Shown here piece after piece: positions 24,457-34,148 of a stretch of 64,000 nucleotides of DNA; the stretch's first letter is position 1; every line of letters starts with the position of its first letter. The notes under the pieces were generated by a model. The model made no database searches and was not told where the DNA came from. It was given only the letters and a program-made list of their open reading frames with translations. A program made the translations under genes and the position numbers. This DNA is from Oscillospiraceae bacterium. Its GTDB lineage: Bacteria > Bacillota > Clostridia > Oscillospirales > Acutalibacteraceae. The stretch is from contig CAJTCU010000001.1 of assembly GCA_910574935.1 (NCBI GenBank), forward strand, positions 545,695-609,694, given 5' to 3'.

Positions 24457-27400
24457 ATGCCTGATATAAACGCATTACTTGATTCTATGGTCAATCGCCT
24501 TTTTGAAGAGGATTGCCTTGAATGTATGAAGCGAATTCCAGACGCCGCTATTGACATGATTCTTTGCGATTTGCCCTATGGAATGACTCAAAATCAGTGG
24601 GATAGCTATATTCCATTAGATTTGCTTTGGGAACAATATTTACGAATTATCAAACCAAACGGGGCTATTGTGCTTACCTCCCAAGGACTGTTTACCGCAA
24701 GATTAATTCTTAGCCAGCCAAAGTATTACAAATATAAATGGATCTGGGAAAAATCAAAACCCACAAATTTTCTCAATGCCAAAAAGCAGCCTTTAAGAAA
24801 GCACGAAGATGTCTGTGTGTTTTATAAAAAGCAGCCAACGTATCATCCGCAAATGACAAAAGGAGAGCCGTATGACAAAGGGGTTAGAAAAGATCAATTA
24901 AGCGGCAGTTATGGAGATTTTCAGCCTGTCCATGTTACCAGCGAAGGGGAACGCTACCCCACTGACATTATTTATGTTAAAACCGCTGAATGCGAAGGCG
25001 AGGTGGTCCACCCTACCCAAAAGCCCATTGAGCTGGGCCGATACTTTATTCGTACCTATTCAGACCCTGGAGATGTAGTTCTGGATAATACATTTGGAAG
25101 CGGTTCCTTTTTGGTTGCCGCCCTTATGGAAGGCCGCAACTTTATTGGCATTGAAAAAAATGAAGATGTCGCTTTATTCAAAAAGGATGAAATCAACTAC
25201 ATTGAGGTCGCAAAACGACGCCTGTTTTTGGCCTGGGAACGTTTGGACCAAGAGACGCGGCAGCATATTGCACAAACCAATCTCATAAAAGATTTTACAG
25301 AAAAGGCAGGGATTACTGTGGGAGCGACCCTCCGAAAAAACGAACGCAGTTGGGCAATAGAACTGATCTCAAAAATCAATGCTATTACCTCTGCCAATGA
25401 TTTGATGATCAAGCGGGCTGGGGGTGAAAGCACCATTTCCACCGGGCGGGGAAACGCCATGTTTCCCGATGTTATTCTTTACGGGAACCAGGAGCAGAAC
25501 ATCATTTTACAGGGTTGGGAACTTAAGATGCCTGATGTGCCCATTGAAGATGAGGGATTCATCAAAGATGCGCAGCGAAAAGCCATTGCCCTAAATTTGA
25601 ATAGTTGTTTAATTTGGAACTTCTCCTACGCGGTTCTTTACATAAGGGACGACCAAAACAATTTTACAAAGTTCAAGCAATGGGACGCAACCAGCCATAT
25701 TCATTCTAGAGCAGATGTGGAGACATATCGTGGGGATTGGGAAAAGCTTCTGGAACGAATTATCCTTGAGATTAACGGCTATTTTGTATCCGGCCAATTT
25801 CGCAATGCCAGTTTTAGGGACGTTATTTCTGAAAGCATGATGGCAACCCTTATTCTTCGGAATAAGGACGCCGTAGCGGATGCTCTAAAAGCGGCTGCTT
25901 TCCGCGACTCGGTTATGGCGGCTTATATTGACCGCTGGTGGATGGGAATTAAATCGGAATACGAGCATGACGAAACGGACAAATACAAAGCCTATGCAAA
26001 AACCATTATTTTGAATTGGTCAAACCGTATTATCTTTGCTCATGTCATTAAAAACAGACAAAATAGCGCGTTGATGATCCATGATCTTGATTACGCCACC
26101 ACACCCAATGGAGCAAACGAAATTTTCAAAAAAATTACATCCAGATGCGATTTTTACAATGTGTTTTCCCCAATCAGGTACGATGACGTTTTGCCAGACA
26201 TGTCTTGGCAGGATTTTGTGGAGTTTTCAAACTTTTTGAAGGATAATGGAATCGAAAAGCTTAACCAAGAGGCCTTACAAAACATCTTGGAGGGAACTGT
26301 CGCAACAAGCAAACGGGCTATGAATGGGCAGTATACAACGCCGCCTGAATTGGCAAACCTGCTTGTCCGTTTAGCCGTAAAAGATTGGGCCGATACCGTA
26401 TTGGATTGCTGCTGTGGAACCGGAACGATTTCAAAGGCTGTTATTCAGATTAAAAAAGAGCGGCTTTCTCCCAAAGACGCCGTTGAAACGGTGTGGGCCT
26501 GCGATAAATACCAATATCCTTTGCAAATCGCGAATCTTAGCATGACAGACGCGGATACCATCCATCTTGCTAACCGGCTGTTTCAGCACAACGCGCTTTC
26601 TTTATCCATTGGGGACGATGTGGCAATTGTCAACCCAGAAACAGGCAAGGAAATGCATCTTTCCCTTCCCGCTTTTGGATCAGTAGTTTCTAATTTTCCC
26701 TTTGTCCCCTTCGAAATCATTCCAGAGGACGACAAGGATGAGATATCAAACATGGAATGGGCCGCCGAACTGAATGTAAGGTCAGATTTGTATTGCTATA
26801 TTGCCGCAAAGATCGCCGATGTGCTTAAGCCGGGCGGTACGCTGGGCATGATTGTTTCCAATTCATGGCTTGGCACCAACGCGGGCGTTGAGTTTATTGA
26901 GGTCTTAAAGCAACGATATCATATTAAACAAGTTCATATCAGCGGAAAGGGCCGCTGGTTTAAGAACGCCGATGTTGTGACAACCATCATTGTATTAGAG
27001 AAGAAGTCCAACACCCCAAGCCCTCATACAGATTTCTGGCTTTGGAAACGGTCTTTGGAAGATTTATCAAGGGACCCTGATGGGGAAAAAACTCTGCTAA
27101 ATTCCGCTTTACTTGGAACAGAAATTGACAAAACCGTTTCCAAACTGTCAAGGTATTCTCAAAAACAGATAGAGGACATTTTAAGCCTCAATGTTTGTTA
27201 TAACACACTATTTCACAACGTGGAATGGTTACTGGATGTAAAAGACAAGATGGTTCCTCTTAACAAAGTTTTTCGTGTTTTTAGAGGAAGCCGCCGTGGG
27301 TGGGACGCCTTATTCTACCCACAAAAAGGGCAGCACAGAATTGAAAACACCTATTTAAAAAAGGTCCTGATCAATGCAAGAAATGTAACCGGGCTTACCG

Positions 27401-28050
27401 CAACCGCGGACCACGACGCGTTTTGCTGTAACGCGTCTTTAAGCGAATTAAAGGCACTTGGGCACACCGGCGCATTGGAATGGATTTCTAAATTTGCCGA
27501 CCAAAAAAACGGTGTTGGAAAACCGCTGCCAAGCGTTTTGAAGAGAAAGGGAATGGAATGGTACACGCTGCAAGACCATGAGATCGCGGAGATATTTACC
27601 ATGATGAACCCCGACCAAAGACTGTTCTTTGCAAAATTTGAAACTCCGTCTTTTGTGAACCAGAGGTTGATTGGTCTAACACATAAAGCGGCCTATCCCG
27701 ATGAAGAGCTGAACCATGCTTTGCTGAACTCAATATTCACGATGTTTTATATTGAAGCCTCGGGTTTTGGGCGGGGGCTTGGGGTTTTAGATATAAACAA
27801 AGACAATATCGCAAATAGTTATATGCTAAACCCGAAGTTGGTAAGCGCTTCGGACCGCCAAAGAATTTTGGAGGCTTTTGAAAAACTGAAAGCAAGAAAA
27901 ATTAAGAAAGTCTCTGAAGAACTATGTGATAAAACCCGTTCCGCTTTTGAGTATGAGGTTCTGCGCAGTTTTGGAGTGGATGAATACTTTGATAAGATAA
28001 AATCTTCGCTTCTTTCTATGCAGGAGGCAAGAGCAACCGCCAGGGAATAG
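24457..28050 (+). CDS. Single-chain restriction-modification candidate: two DNA methyltransferases flanking a nuclease-like domain
   Basis: 1197 residues. Residues 1 to about 270 form a beta-class amino-methyltransferase: DLPYG (38-42), then HPTQKPIEL, then FGSGS (about 212). Residues about 310-420 contain FPD (336-338) and ELK (355-357), the PD-x16-ExK pattern of PD-(D/E)XK nucleases. A helical connector leads to a second, gamma-class N6-adenine methyltransferase: GQYTTPPELA (from 624), DCCCGTG (650) and NFPF (746-749, a variant of NPPF/Y). The C-terminal 320 residues resemble the recognition domain of type IIG enzymes. The ATG at 24457 follows GGGAAGGA; a TTG at 24367 opens the same frame. 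AT-richer codon use than all neighbours points to horizontal transfer. No other restriction gene lies nearby. Confidence 0.8.
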   Translation: MPDINALLDSMVNRLFEEDCLECMKRIPDAAIDMILCDLPYGMTQNQWDSYIPLDLLWEQYLRIIKPNGAIVLTSQGLFTARLILSQPKYYKYKWIWEKSKPTNFLNAKKQPLRKHEDVCVFYKKQPTYHPQMTKGEPYDKGVRKDQLSGSYGDFQPVHVTSEGERYPTDIIYVKTAECEGEVVHPTQKPIELGRYFIRTYSDPGDVVLDNTFGSGSFLVAALMEGRNFIGIEKNEDVALFKKDEINYIEVAKRRLFLAWERLDQETRQHIAQTNLIKDFTEKAGITVGATLRKNERSWAIELISKINAITSANDLMIKRAGGESTISTGRGNAMFPDVILYGNQEQNIILQGWELKMPDVPIEDEGFIKDAQRKAIALNLNSCLIWNFSYAVLYIRDDQNNFTKFKQWDATSHIHSRADVETYRGDWEKLLERIILEINGYFVSGQFRNASFRDVISESMMATLILRNKDAVADALKAAAFRDSVMAAYIDRWWMGIKSEYEHDETDKYKAYAKTIILNWSNRIIFAHVIKNRQNSALMIHDLDYATTPNGANEIFKKITSRCDFYNVFSPIRYDDVLPDMSWQDFVEFSNFLKDNGIEKLNQEALQNILEGTVATSKRAMNGQYTTPPELANLLVRLAVKDWADTVLDCCCGTGTISKAVIQIKKERLSPKDAVETVWACDKYQYPLQIANLSMTDADTIHLANRLFQHNALSLSIGDDVAIVNPETGKEMHLSLPAFGSVVSNFPFVPFEIIPEDDKDEISNMEWAAELNVRSDLYCYIAAKIADVLKPGGTLGMIVSNSWLGTNAGVEFIEVLKQRYHIKQVHISGKGRWFKNADVVTTIIVLEKKSNTPSPHTDFWLWKRSLEDLSRDPDGEKTLLNSALLGTEIDKTVSKLSRYSQKQIEDILSLNVCYNTLFHNVEWLLDVKDKMVPLNKVFRVFRGSRRGWDALFYPQKGQHRIENTYLKKVLINARNVTGLTATADHDAFCCNASLSELKALGHTGALEWISKFADQKNGVGKPLPSVLKRKGMEWYTLQDHEIAEIFTMMNPDQRLFFAKFETPSFVNQRLIGLTHKAAYPDEELNHALLNSIFTMFYIEASGFGRGLGVLDINKDNIANSYMLNPKLVSASDRQRILEAFEKLKARKIKKVSEELCDKTRSAFEYEVLRSFGVDEYFDKIKSSLLSMQEARATARE

Positions 28051-28055
28051 TATAA

Positions 28056-28097
28056 AAATAGAGGCGATCAACCATATAAGTTGGTCGCCTTCTATTA
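28056..28097 (+). terminator. Terminator after the restriction-modification gene
   Basis: AGGCGATCAAC pairs with GTTGGTCGCCT (one G-U pair) around CATATAA, followed by TCTATT. Confidence 0.75.
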
Positions 28098-28333
28098 TGC
28101 TAAACAGAAACAGCTATCATGGGAGAAATATTCACAGAAAAGGGGGAGCAATACCATCCGCTGGAAGTCCCGGACAAGTTCCGCCGCGGAATATTTGCAT
28201 TTCTTAATGGCCTTGCGGGCTTCCTCCTCATAAAACAACGGCGAAAACAGAAAACGGCAGGCCAAAGCCATGCCGCTCCTGAAAAAACCATGGTCCTTTC
28301 TTAGGCCTCTAACCGCTTGCCGCAAGCCGGTCT
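28098..28333. other. Gap between the horizontally acquired gene and spoVAE
   Basis: 236 bases with short open frames on both strands (about 61 and 76 codons) but no credible ribosome site or recognisable protein. Nothing I can name. Confidence 0.35.
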
Positions 28334-28690
28334 TTATGACTTATCCCGAGACTTGGACAGAAGCGCGGCTAAATAGCCGAAAAACACCGCCGCCGTGGTG
28401 CCCGCCGCGCCTGCTGTAAGGCCGCCGGTAAAAACTCCTATAAACCCCTGTTCCACCACAGCCTTGCGAACCCCTTCGGACAGCGCCCAGCCAAAGCCGC
28501 ACAGGGGCACCGTGGCCCCGGCCCCAGCATAGTCTACCAGGGGGCCATACAGCCCCAGGCCCCCCAGCAGCACCCCCAGAGTGACAAACAGCACCATGAT
28601 ACGGGCAGGGGTCAGCTTGGTCAAATCAATAAGCAGCTGGCCCACTACGCAAATAGCGCCCCCCACCCAAAACGCGTTGAGATATTCCAA
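28334..28690 (-). CDS. spoVAE: Stage V sporulation protein AE
   Basis: Membrane component of the SpoVA channel that loads and releases dipicolinic acid in spores. 118 residues with about three to four hydrophobic helices, including VGGAICVVGQLLIDLT, GVLLGGLGLYGPLVDYAGAGA and the Gly-rich C-terminal helix. I chose the TTG at 28690 because AAAGGAGGG lies seven bases upstream. The usual partners spoVAC and spoVAD are not next to it; a HAD phosphatase gene precedes it instead. Its presence is the main sign of sporulation in the window. Confidence 0.85.
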   Translation of the reverse strand: MEYLNAFWVGGAICVVGQLLIDLTKLTPARIMVLFVTLGVLLGGLGLYGPLVDYAGAGATVPLCGFGWALSEGVRKAVVEQGFIGVFTGGLTAGAAGTTAAVFFGYLAALLSKSRDKS

Positions 28691-28766
28691 AAAAATCCCT
28701 CCTTTGGCAATAGCCTTTCCAGGCAGCGGAAAGATATGCACCGGGCGGGCCATGTCTGCTCATTTC

Positions 28767-29570
28767 TTATCTTTCTGTCTCTGGGCCCAGACAAGCCGCC
28801 AGCTGGCCCAGGTCGCCAAACACTAGGTCCGGCTTTATCTTACTGCCGGCCAGCATCTCCGGGGTGGTCTCGCCGCTCATCACCAAAATGGAGGTCACCC
28901 CGCTGCCCGCCGCCACGGCAATGTCTGTATACAGCCGGTCCCCCACCACAGCCAGCTCCTCCTCCCGGCGGCCAGTTTTTTCCAGCAGATAGTTCAGGGT
29001 GTGGGCCGAGGGCTTGCCAAAAAACTGGCACTGCACCCCGGTAGAGGCCCTCACCAGGGCCGCAATGGACCCGCAGTCTGGGATAAAGCCCCCCTCCACC
29101 GGGCAGTTCCAGTCCGGGTTTACCCCATACACCGGCGCGCCCCGGCGGATAAAATCGCAGGCCAGCCGCAGCTTTTCATAGGTCAGGGTGGTGTCAAAGC
29201 CCAGCACCACGTAGCCGGGGCTCGTGCTCTCCGGCTCAATGCCCGCCGCCCGGAAGTCCTCCCGCAGGGCGGGGGTCCCCACCACATAGGCCTGCTCCCC
29301 CGGGTGGTGGGCCAGCAGCCAGCGGAGAATCACCCCGCTAGAAATCAGCATCTTCTCCGGCGGCACGTCAATGCCCATGTCCCCCAGCTTTTGCAGATAG
29401 GCCTCTCGGTTTTTGGAGCTGTTATTGGTGAAAAACCAGTAGTCCCGGCCTGTGGCCAGCACCTTATGCAAAAAATCTTTGGTATAGGGAAACAGCCGGT
29501 CCCCCAGATAGATGGTGCCGTCCATATCCAGCACAAAGGTTTTAACAGCGTCCAGCCGGGATGCATCCAT
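28767..29570 (-). CDS. HAD-superfamily hydrolase, NagD-like (subfamily IIA)
   Basis: Cytoplasmic phosphatase of broad or unknown substrate. Motif I is LDMDGTIYLG (nucleophile and acid Asp), motif II FTNNSS, motif III around FGKPS, motif IV VVGDRLYTD. The C2 cap typical of NagD and pyridoxal- or nucleotide-phosphatases lies between. 267 residues. AAGGAGGAGG precedes the ATG. It starts 17 bases after glmS ends and is probably co-transcribed; a link to amino-sugar phosphates is possible but unproven. Confidence 0.88.
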   Translation of the reverse strand: MDASRLDAVKTFVLDMDGTIYLGDRLFPYTKDFLHKVLATGRDYWFFTNNSSKNREAYLQKLGDMGIDVPPEKMLISSGVILRWLLAHHPGEQAYVVGTPALREDFRAAGIEPESTSPGYVVLGFDTTLTYEKLRLACDFIRRGAPVYGVNPDWNCPVEGGFIPDCGSIAALVRASTGVQCQFFGKPSAHTLNYLLEKTGRREEELAVVGDRLYTDIAVAAGSGVTSILVMSGETTPEMLAGSKIKPDLVFGDLGQLAACLGPETER

Positions 29571-29586
29571 GGCGCGCCCTCCTCCT

Positions 29587-31416
<1,830 letters not shown>

Positions 31417-31493
31417 AGGCGTACCTCCAAGTGAATGATTTTGAGTAAAACGGCGGGGTGCCCGCGCTGCTGGTTTGTGTCTTTGGGTGATTT

Positions 31494-31609
31494 TATCGTA
31501 AACGCACTTAAAAACCGATACATGGCGATTTTCAAGCAGAGCGGCGCGGGCATCCCCGTGCCGCCAGGTTCCAAAGAGGTATCCCCTCTTTGGATCTGCG
31601 TTAACCATA
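31494..31609 (+). repeat. Three-hairpin intergenic element, family B, copy 2
   Basis: Same order of hairpins as 11342-11458: around CATGGCGATTTTCAAGC, GCGGCGCGGGCATCCCCGTG, and TCCAAAGAGG/CCTCTTTGGA. The third stem has a compensated change relative to copy 1 (A-T replaced by C-G). It lies in the glmS leader, antisense to it. Confidence 0.75.
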
Positions 31610-31983
31610 AGGCACTGCCTCTTTAGGGACCACTCTGCGGCGGGTCTTTCCGCTGCGCCGCCTGGCGCAGTAGCTGGCGGGCCGGGCGGTTTTAGTTTGG
31701 GAATTTCGTGGCGCTGGCTCTTTGGGGGCATACTGCTGCGAGCCCGCTGTTTCGGCGGCGTTCCGCCGGCGAAAAGCGCTGCTTTTTTGCGGCGCGGGCG
31801 GGTGGGCCCCACTGAAAAACATATTGCTCTTTTGATTACTGCTCCCCGCTGATCTCTCCGCGCCGCTTAGGTCAAGGGATTAGGTCGCCTCCGGCGGCCA
31901 GGGCTTCTCGCCCTGGACCTCGGAAGGGGCCTCATGCCCCTTCACCGCGCTCTCGCTTCGCGTTCTGTTCCTCTGGCCCGCGC
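31610..31983. other. Spacer with dispersed GC palindromes between purA and glmS
   Basis: 31745-31790 carries TTTCGGCGGCGTTCCGCC and its mirror, an inverted relative of 14572-14608. 31875-31960 repeats the hairpins CCAGGGCTTCTCGCCCTGG and AAGGGGCCTCATGCCCCTT. No gene is credible. Confidence 0.55.
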
Positions 31984-33267
31984 TTACTTTCTATAAATCA
32001 TATGCTCCCGGCTGGGGCCGTTTGACACAATTGTTACCGGCACCCCCAGGCCCTTTTCCGCAAACTCCACGTACCGCCGGGCGTTCTCCGGCAGGTCCTC
32101 ATACCGGGCGACCCCGCTGATATCGCACTTCCATCCAGGCAGCGTCTCCAGCACCGGCTTGCAGCGCTTCAGCTGGGCCGTGGGCGGGAAATAGTCGATG
32201 CGCTTGCCGTCCAGCTCATAGGCCACGCAGACCGGAATCTCGTCCAGATACCCCAGGGCGTCCAGCACGGTAAAGGCCACGTCTGTGGCCCCCTGCACCA
32301 TGCAGCCGTACCGGGCGGCCACCAGGTCCAGCCAGCCCACCTGCCGGGGGCGGCCGGTGGTAGCCCCATACTCGCCCTTATCGCCGCCGTGCTGGCGCAG
32401 GGCCTCGGCCTCCTCGCCGAAGATTTCCGAGACGAACTCCCCGGCCCCCACCGCGCTGGAGTATGCCTTTACCACGCAGTAGATTTTCTGGATGGCATAG
32501 GGCGGGATGCCCCCCGCCCCCACCGCGCCGTAGCCAGCCAAAGGCGAAGAGGAAGTGGTCATGGGGTAAATGCCCATGTCCGGGTCCCGCAGAGAGCCCA
32601 GCTGGCCCTCCAGCAGGATAGTCTTGCCCTGTTTCACCGCATTGTACAGCAGGGCGGTGGTGTCCGCCACATAGGGGGCCAAAATCTCCTTATATCCCAT
32701 TAAGGTCTGGTAGATTTCCTCCCGGTCCAGGGGCGGGCGGTGGTACAGCTGGGTGTACAGCACGTTTTTCAGGCCCAGCACGTGGTCAATGCGCTCGTAG
32801 AGGCTGTCCTTATCGTCAAACAGGTCGCTGACCTGAAAGCCGATTTTGGCATATTTATCTGAGTAAAAGGGCGCAATGCCGGACTTGGTGGAGCCAAAGG
32901 CCTTATCTGCCAGGCGGGCCTCTTCCAGGCCGTCCAGCTCTTTGTGATAGGGCATCAGCACCTGGCAGCGGTTGGAAATTAAGAGATTGGGGGTGGGCAC
33001 GCCGCCCTTCTCCACATATTTTAGCTCGTCGACGAAATTTTCCACCGACAAAGCCACGCCGTTGCCAATGATATTAATGATATTCTGCCTAAAAATGCCC
33101 GAGGGCAGCTGGTGCAGGGCGAAGCGGCCGTACTCATTGATAATAGTATGCCCCGCGTTAGAGCCGCCCTGAAAGCGGATGACGATGTCAGAATTTTCCG
33201 CCAGCGCATCCGTAATTTTCCCCTTACCCTCATCGCCCCAGCAGGCGCCTACAATTGCTTTTACCAT
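31984..33267 (-). CDS. purA: Adenylosuccinate synthetase
   Basis: Joins IMP and aspartate with GTP, the first committed step to AMP. The P-loop GACWGDEGKGK is at residues 7-17, the IMP site FQGGSNAGHT, then LLEGQLGSLRDPDMG and the GTP-base segment near the C-terminus. 427 residues, normal. GAAAGGCAAGGATC precedes the ATG. It follows an acetyltransferase gene by 48 bases, with purB upstream on the same strand, so both AMP-branch enzymes are together. Confidence 0.95.
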   Translation of the reverse strand: MVKAIVGACWGDEGKGKITDALAENSDIVIRFQGGSNAGHTIINEYGRFALHQLPSGIFRQNIINIIGNGVALSVENFVDELKYVEKGGVPTPNLLISNRCQVLMPYHKELDGLEEARLADKAFGSTKSGIAPFYSDKYAKIGFQVSDLFDDKDSLYERIDHVLGLKNVLYTQLYHRPPLDREEIYQTLMGYKEILAPYVADTTALLYNAVKQGKTILLEGQLGSLRDPDMGIYPMTTSSSPLAGYGAVGAGGIPPYAIQKIYCVVKAYSSAVGAGEFVSEIFGEEAEALRQHGGDKGEYGATTGRPRQVGWLDLVAARYGCMVQGATDVAFTVLDALGYLDEIPVCVAYELDGKRIDYFPPTAQLKRCKPVLETLPGWKCDISGVARYEDLPENARRYVEFAEKGLGVPVTIVSNGPSREHMIYRK

Positions 33268-33315
33268 GTTGATCCTTGCCTTTCGATTTTTATAGTATTG
33301 CGGAGCGGCCTTTGG

Positions 33316-33822
33316 CTACCCCTTCTGCCGCCAGTTCTCCCGCTTCAGCGAGAGGTGCAGCAGGCCCTCTTCTTCTCTCTCCACCTGAAACCCCGCCGCC
33401 CGGTGAATACGCAGCGCCGCCTTTCGTTCTGGCTGAAAGCAGTTGGTTGCCTCCTGGGCGCCCATCTTGGCAAAGGCCTGGTCCAGCAGAAGAGCCAGAC
33501 CCGCCTGGGCGCGGCCCCGGCCCCTGTGGGCGCTGTGCAGCACAATGCCTATTTCGTACACCCCGGGGGCGGTGGGGTACAGGCTTACCTCCCCTAAGAA
33601 GGCCCCCGCTTCTTCCAGGTAGGCGTAAAAGCGTCCGGGATCCTCCACCCAGCGGGCATACCAGGCGGCCCAGGCCTCCCTGGGGAAGTCTATGCAGCCG
33701 GTATCCTCATGATACCCGGCAAAGCCCAGTCCGCAGCCCTTATTATAGCTCATGGTGGCAGGGTCCGCCAGCAGAGCCTGGCGGAAGCCCAGCTCGTCTA
33801 ATTGGGGGATGTAGAGTTGCAT
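33316..33822 (-). CDS. GNAT-family N-acetyltransferase
   Basis: 168 residues. The acetyl-CoA fold is indicated by YEIGIVLHSAHRGRGRAQAG (motif A) and the C-terminal TNCFQPERKAALRIHRAAGF with the motif B helix. The acceptor substrate cannot be inferred. ATG at 33822 with GAAAGGA six bases upstream. The first 38 codons, the ribosome site and the region before it exist twice (33709-33865 and 33866-34022), so translation may also begin at a second, nearly identical start that leads into another frame. It lies between purB and purA. Confidence 0.85.
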   Translation of the reverse strand: MQLYIPQLDELGFRQALLADPATMSYNKGCGLGFAGYHEDTGCIDFPREAWAAWYARWVEDPGRFYAYLEEAGAFLGEVSLYPTAPGVYEIGIVLHSAHRGRGRAQAGLALLLDQAFAKMGAQEATNCFQPERKAALRIHRAAGFQVEREEEGLLHLSLKRENWRQKG

Positions 33823-34022
33823 ACAGGTTCCTTTCTTTGGGTGATTTGATAAATTTTTTGTCATAATGATACCCGGCAAAGCCCAGTCCACAGCCCTTAT
33901 TATAGCTCATGGTGGCAGGGTCCGCCAGCAGAGCCTGGCGGAAGCCCAGCTCGTCTAATTGGGGGATGTAGAGCTGCATATGGGTTCCTTTCTTTGGGTA
34001 ATTTGATAAATTTTTTGTTATA
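33709..34022 (-). repeat. Tandem duplication (period 157) of the acetyltransferase 5' end
   Basis: 33709-33865 recurs at 33866-34022 with only a handful of differences (for example CCGCAGCCC/CCACAGCCC). The unit holds the leader, the ribosome site and the first 38 codons of the GNAT gene. Confidence 0.92.
33743..33979 (-). pseudogene. Truncated duplicate of the acetyltransferase start, frame-shifted into the real gene
   Basis: The upstream copy starts at an ATG at 33979 with GAAAGGAAC before it and encodes MQLYIPQLDELGFRQALLAD and onwards for about 38 residues. It then crosses the duplication junction in another frame and stops at 33743 inside the real gene. It overlaps the true start at 33822, so it might affect translation of the acetyltransferase. 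Confidence 0.7.
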
Positions 34023-34148
34023 CGGAGCGGCCTTCGGCAGGGTCGCGGGGCTTTGCACCACACCCCATTTAGGAATCTTTTTGAAAAAAGCTTCTTAAAA
34101 ATCCTCAAAAACTTTTACTTTTCCCCCCTCCGAAGTGGGAATTTGGGG
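34023..34148. repeat. GC/A-rich spacer repeat between purB and the acetyltransferase
   Basis: GGCCTTCGGCAGGGTCGCGG and GGGCTTTGCACCACACCCC, then TTTTTGAAAAAAGCTTC and CAAAAACTTTTAC, resemble the interior of the element at 1645-1725 and the spacer at 59930-59975. Probably a transcript-end signal. Confidence 0.5.

Noticed and set aside
28095-28325. Overlapping short frames on both strands after the restriction-modification gene
   Set aside because: Neither has a good ribosome site or recognisable sequence; possible remnants of the transferred segment.
31417-31640. glmS ribozyme upstream of glmS
   Set aside because: The minus-strand leader lacks the conserved ribozyme core; it contains the family B element instead.
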